This document shows positions 62,484 to 64,000 of a stretch of DNA of 64,000 bases, piece after piece. Source of the stretch: CAZSSH01 sp964609825 (GTDB lineage: Bacteria > Verrucomicrobiota > Lentisphaeria > Victivallales > Victivallaceae); NCBI GenBank assembly GCA_964609825.1, contig CAZSSH010000010.1, positions 558,001 through 622,000 on the forward strand. The letters are read 5' to 3'. The translations under genes and the position numbers were made by a program. The notes beneath the pieces were generated by a model, which worked only from the letters and a program-made list of their open reading frames with translations, was not told the origin of the DNA and did no database searches. Numbering within the stretch: position 1 is the first letter of the stretch; each line of letters begins with the position of its first letter.

Positions 62484-63662
62484 TCACTCCCCGGTCGGAC
62501 AACTCAGTGTTTTGCAATTTCCACACTTCCCCTGTTTTTTGAGGTGAACGCGCCCGGCGACAGTATATTTTTTCAGAAGTTTGATCACATGCAAAGGCGT
62601 AATCGACTTGATGCAGCGCTGGCTGCCGCGCGGACACTCGCGCCGGAAGCACGGCGAGCACTCGGTGGGGCGGTAGATGATCTCCCAGTCGGCATTGATG
62701 GGGCCGGTGGCGGTGCAATCGGTGGGGCCAAATACCGCAATCCCGGGTTTGCCCAACACCGCAGAGAGATGCATGATCCCGCTGTCGTTGGCGACGCAGC
62801 AAACGGAGTAGTTCAAGAGATGCATGACTTCGGCCAACGAAGTTTTGCCGGCGAGATTGAATACCTTGCGGTCGCTCAAATCCTTGATCACCTCCTGACA
62901 AACCTCGCGCTCGGAGCCCGAGCCCAACACCGCCACAATCCCGCCGTGACGCACCCAGTAGCGCGCCACCGTCCGAAAGGACTCCGCCGGCCAGCGCTTG
63001 GCCGCTCCGTAAGCGGCTCCGGCGGCCAGTGTCAAGAGTTGGGGATGCTCGCAAATCGAGCTTACTTCGGGATTGATCTCATCCAGCGACGGGCGGATCA
63101 CAAAGCGCGGCAACTTGCCGTCCCACACGGGAGCGCCCAAAGCACGGGCGATGGAGATATATTTGTTGGTATGGTGAATCTCCGCCAGGCGCAATTGCGG
63201 GCGCGACTCAAAGTCAAACGCCTTGGCCAAGAGCCAGGAGCGGAAACGGGCATTGGCGCCGTACAACGGCGAAACCCCGGCCAAGCGCATCAAAAGAGCG
63301 TCGCGAAAAGAGTTGTTAAACAAAACCCCGACGCCCATGCGCAAATTGCGAAGGCTGCGGAATTCGCTCAATGCCCACATTTTGTGGACATTTTTGAGCA
63401 AAATCATCCCGTCCACCCAAGGCAGCGCCCGAAACAACGGCTTGAGGTTGGCCGGACAAATGACAAACAAGGCGCAATACTCGGGGATGATTTTTTTAAG
63501 CATATACAACGCGGGAAGCGCCATCACCGCATCGCCGAGGTGATTGGGCATGCGTACGACCATGCCGTTTTTCCAGGCTTTTTCGGGGATCGTCACCACC
63601 GGCAGCTCCGGTGATTTGTACTGGTGAAACACGTCGATGCGCCTGACTTGCGAATCTTTCAA
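62484..63662 (-). CDS. GT9 glycosyltransferase, heptosyltransferase-like
   Basis: 392 residues of the ADP-heptose:LPS heptosyltransferase family (GT9): N-terminal MPNHLGDAVMALPAL, C-terminal domain with NDSGIMHLSAVLGKPGIAVFGPTD as in WaaF/WaaC. The C-terminus has a Cys-rich segment (CSPCFRRECPRGSQRC and KCGNCKTLSCP), a common extra of WaaF-like proteins. It suggests an LPS core or related glycan. The acceptor is unknown. Confidence 0.88.
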   Translation of the reverse strand: MKDSQVRRIDVFHQYKSPELPVVTIPEKAWKNGMVVRMPNHLGDAVMALPALYMLKKIIPEYCALFVICPANLKPLFRALPWVDGMILLKNVHKMWALSEFRSLRNLRMGVGVLFNNSFRDALLMRLAGVSPLYGANARFRSWLLAKAFDFESRPQLRLAEIHHTNKYISIARALGAPVWDGKLPRFVIRPSLDEINPEVSSICEHPQLLTLAAGAAYGAAKRWPAESFRTVARYWVRHGGIVAVLGSGSEREVCQEVIKDLSDRKVFNLAGKTSLAEVMHLLNYSVCCVANDSGIMHLSAVLGKPGIAVFGPTDCTATGPINADWEIIYRPTECSPCFRRECPRGSQRCIKSITPLHVIKLLKKYTVAGRVHLKKQGKCGNCKTLSCPTGE

Positions 63663-63825
63663 TTGCTTTCTCCAAAATTTTAAACGGCCCGATGCCGTGT
63701 CAATCCATTTTTTACCGGTGCCGACATCTGCTTAAAAAGGACCGGCTCCGGCGCATCTCGAGCAATAAGATAATCTGTTTTGCTCACTTTTTCAACAGAA
63801 ATAGCAAATATTTACAAAAAAAAAT

Positions 63826-63855
63826 TTGAAAATTCGCAAAATTATTGTCTATTAA
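63826..63855 (+). promoter_or_regulatory. candidate mreB promoter
   Basis: TTGAAA (63826-63831) and TATTAA (63850-63855), 18 bases apart, upstream of mreB in an AT-rich gap. Confidence 0.45.
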
Positions 63856-63896
63856 TAGAGAAATGTTTTCATTTAACAATATTTTAGGTGAATTTA

Positions 63897-64000
63897 ATGA
63901 GCGCACAATATCTTGCTAAGATGTTTTCCACGCATATCGGGATCGACTTGGGTACCGCCAACTGTCTCGTGTACGTGAGAGATCAAGGCATCGTTCTGTC
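63897..64000 (+). CDS. mreB: rod-shape actin homologue MreB (3' end outside window)
   Basis: The first 34 codons: MSAQYLAKMF then HIGIDLGTANCLVYVRDQGIV, the ATP-binding N-terminus of MreB, cut by the window end. AGGTG stands 6 bases before the ATG. MreB directs rod shape and cell wall synthesis. mreC/D and rodA would be expected downstream. Confidence 0.92.
   Translation, partial: MSAQYLAKMFSTHIGIDLGTANCLVYVRDQGIVL

Noticed and set aside
62344..63054. 236-codon frame overlapping the glycosyltransferase gene on the same strand
   Set aside because: The glycosyltransferase frame has strong GT9 motifs; the other frame is compositionally odd and has none.
1..64000. CRISPR arrays, insertion sequences and rRNA
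   Set aside because: No regularly spaced direct repeats, transposase genes or rRNA segments were seen.

Overview
The window is 64 kb of a chromosome from a Gram-negative, free-living or gut-type bacterium. It carries a heptosyltransferase-like glycosyltransferase (LPS), periplasmic/secreted proteins, Tad-like pseudopilins, several glycoside hydrolases and AraC regulators. The mix of glycan degradation, small secreted proteins without assigned function, a eukaryotic-type HisA and moderately GC-rich coding with AT-rich spacers would fit the PVC superphylum (Lentisphaerae/Verrucomicrobia). That placement is inference; no rRNA gene is present to settle it. Most genes sit in tight operons with 1-50 nt overlaps, and Shine-Dalgarno sites of the GGAG/AGGA type decide many starts.

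Layout. 1-8.5 kb (+): the 3' part of a GH2 beta-mannosidase, argC, lpdA, a secreted DUF2059 protein, a YhcH-family protein, an AAA ATPase and pgi. 8.5-11.7 kb (+): a fused alpha/beta-hydrolase/HHxxxDG acyltransferase overlapping a eukaryotic-type hisA. 11.9-16.7 kb: pnp (+) and clpB (-), converging on a strong bidirectional terminator. 16.7-23.8 kb (+): two tandem paralogous metallophosphoesterases, a zinc-ribbon protein, thiE, a GH2 beta-galactosidase and a large membrane protein. 23.9-28.4 kb (+): FHA protein, ftsH, a DUF167 protein, a phosphoglycerate mutase-like protein and a WbuC-type cupin, ending at a second bidirectional terminator. 28.5-30.6 kb (-): a tail-specific protease. 30.6-34.3 kb (-): biotin operon bioB-bioF-bioG-bioC. 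34.3-38 kb (-): three TadE/TadG-like genes followed by a cinA/pncC domain gene. 38-47.9 kb (-): an acyl-CoA ligase (own promoter), and an aspS-hypothetical-cmk-thioesterase-manA-argS-uvrC operon.

48-53 kb: a small membrane protein, an HTH gene with an overlapping coiled-coil mini-ORF behind an AT-rich leader, then on the minus strand fetA-fetB and a CPA1 antiporter. 53.1-53.8 kb: tRNA-Gln(CUG) followed by about 570 bases without a credible gene but rich in inverted repeats. 53.8-60.6 kb: a glycan-use island of GH1, an AraC regulator with a PocR-like sensor, an FAD oxidoreductase, a GH78-type rhamnosidase and a second AraC regulator. 60.6-62.4 kb (+): four small unknown membrane genes. 62.5-63.7 kb (-): the glycosyltransferase. 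63.9 kb to the end (+): the start of mreB.

Points most worth a second look: the inverted-repeat-rich region after tRNA-Gln, the hydrolase-acyltransferase fusion, the HTH/coiled-coil overlapping pair, the eukaryotic-type HisA, divergent promoters that share one -35 box, and a Tad-like trio with no secretion ATPase nearby.
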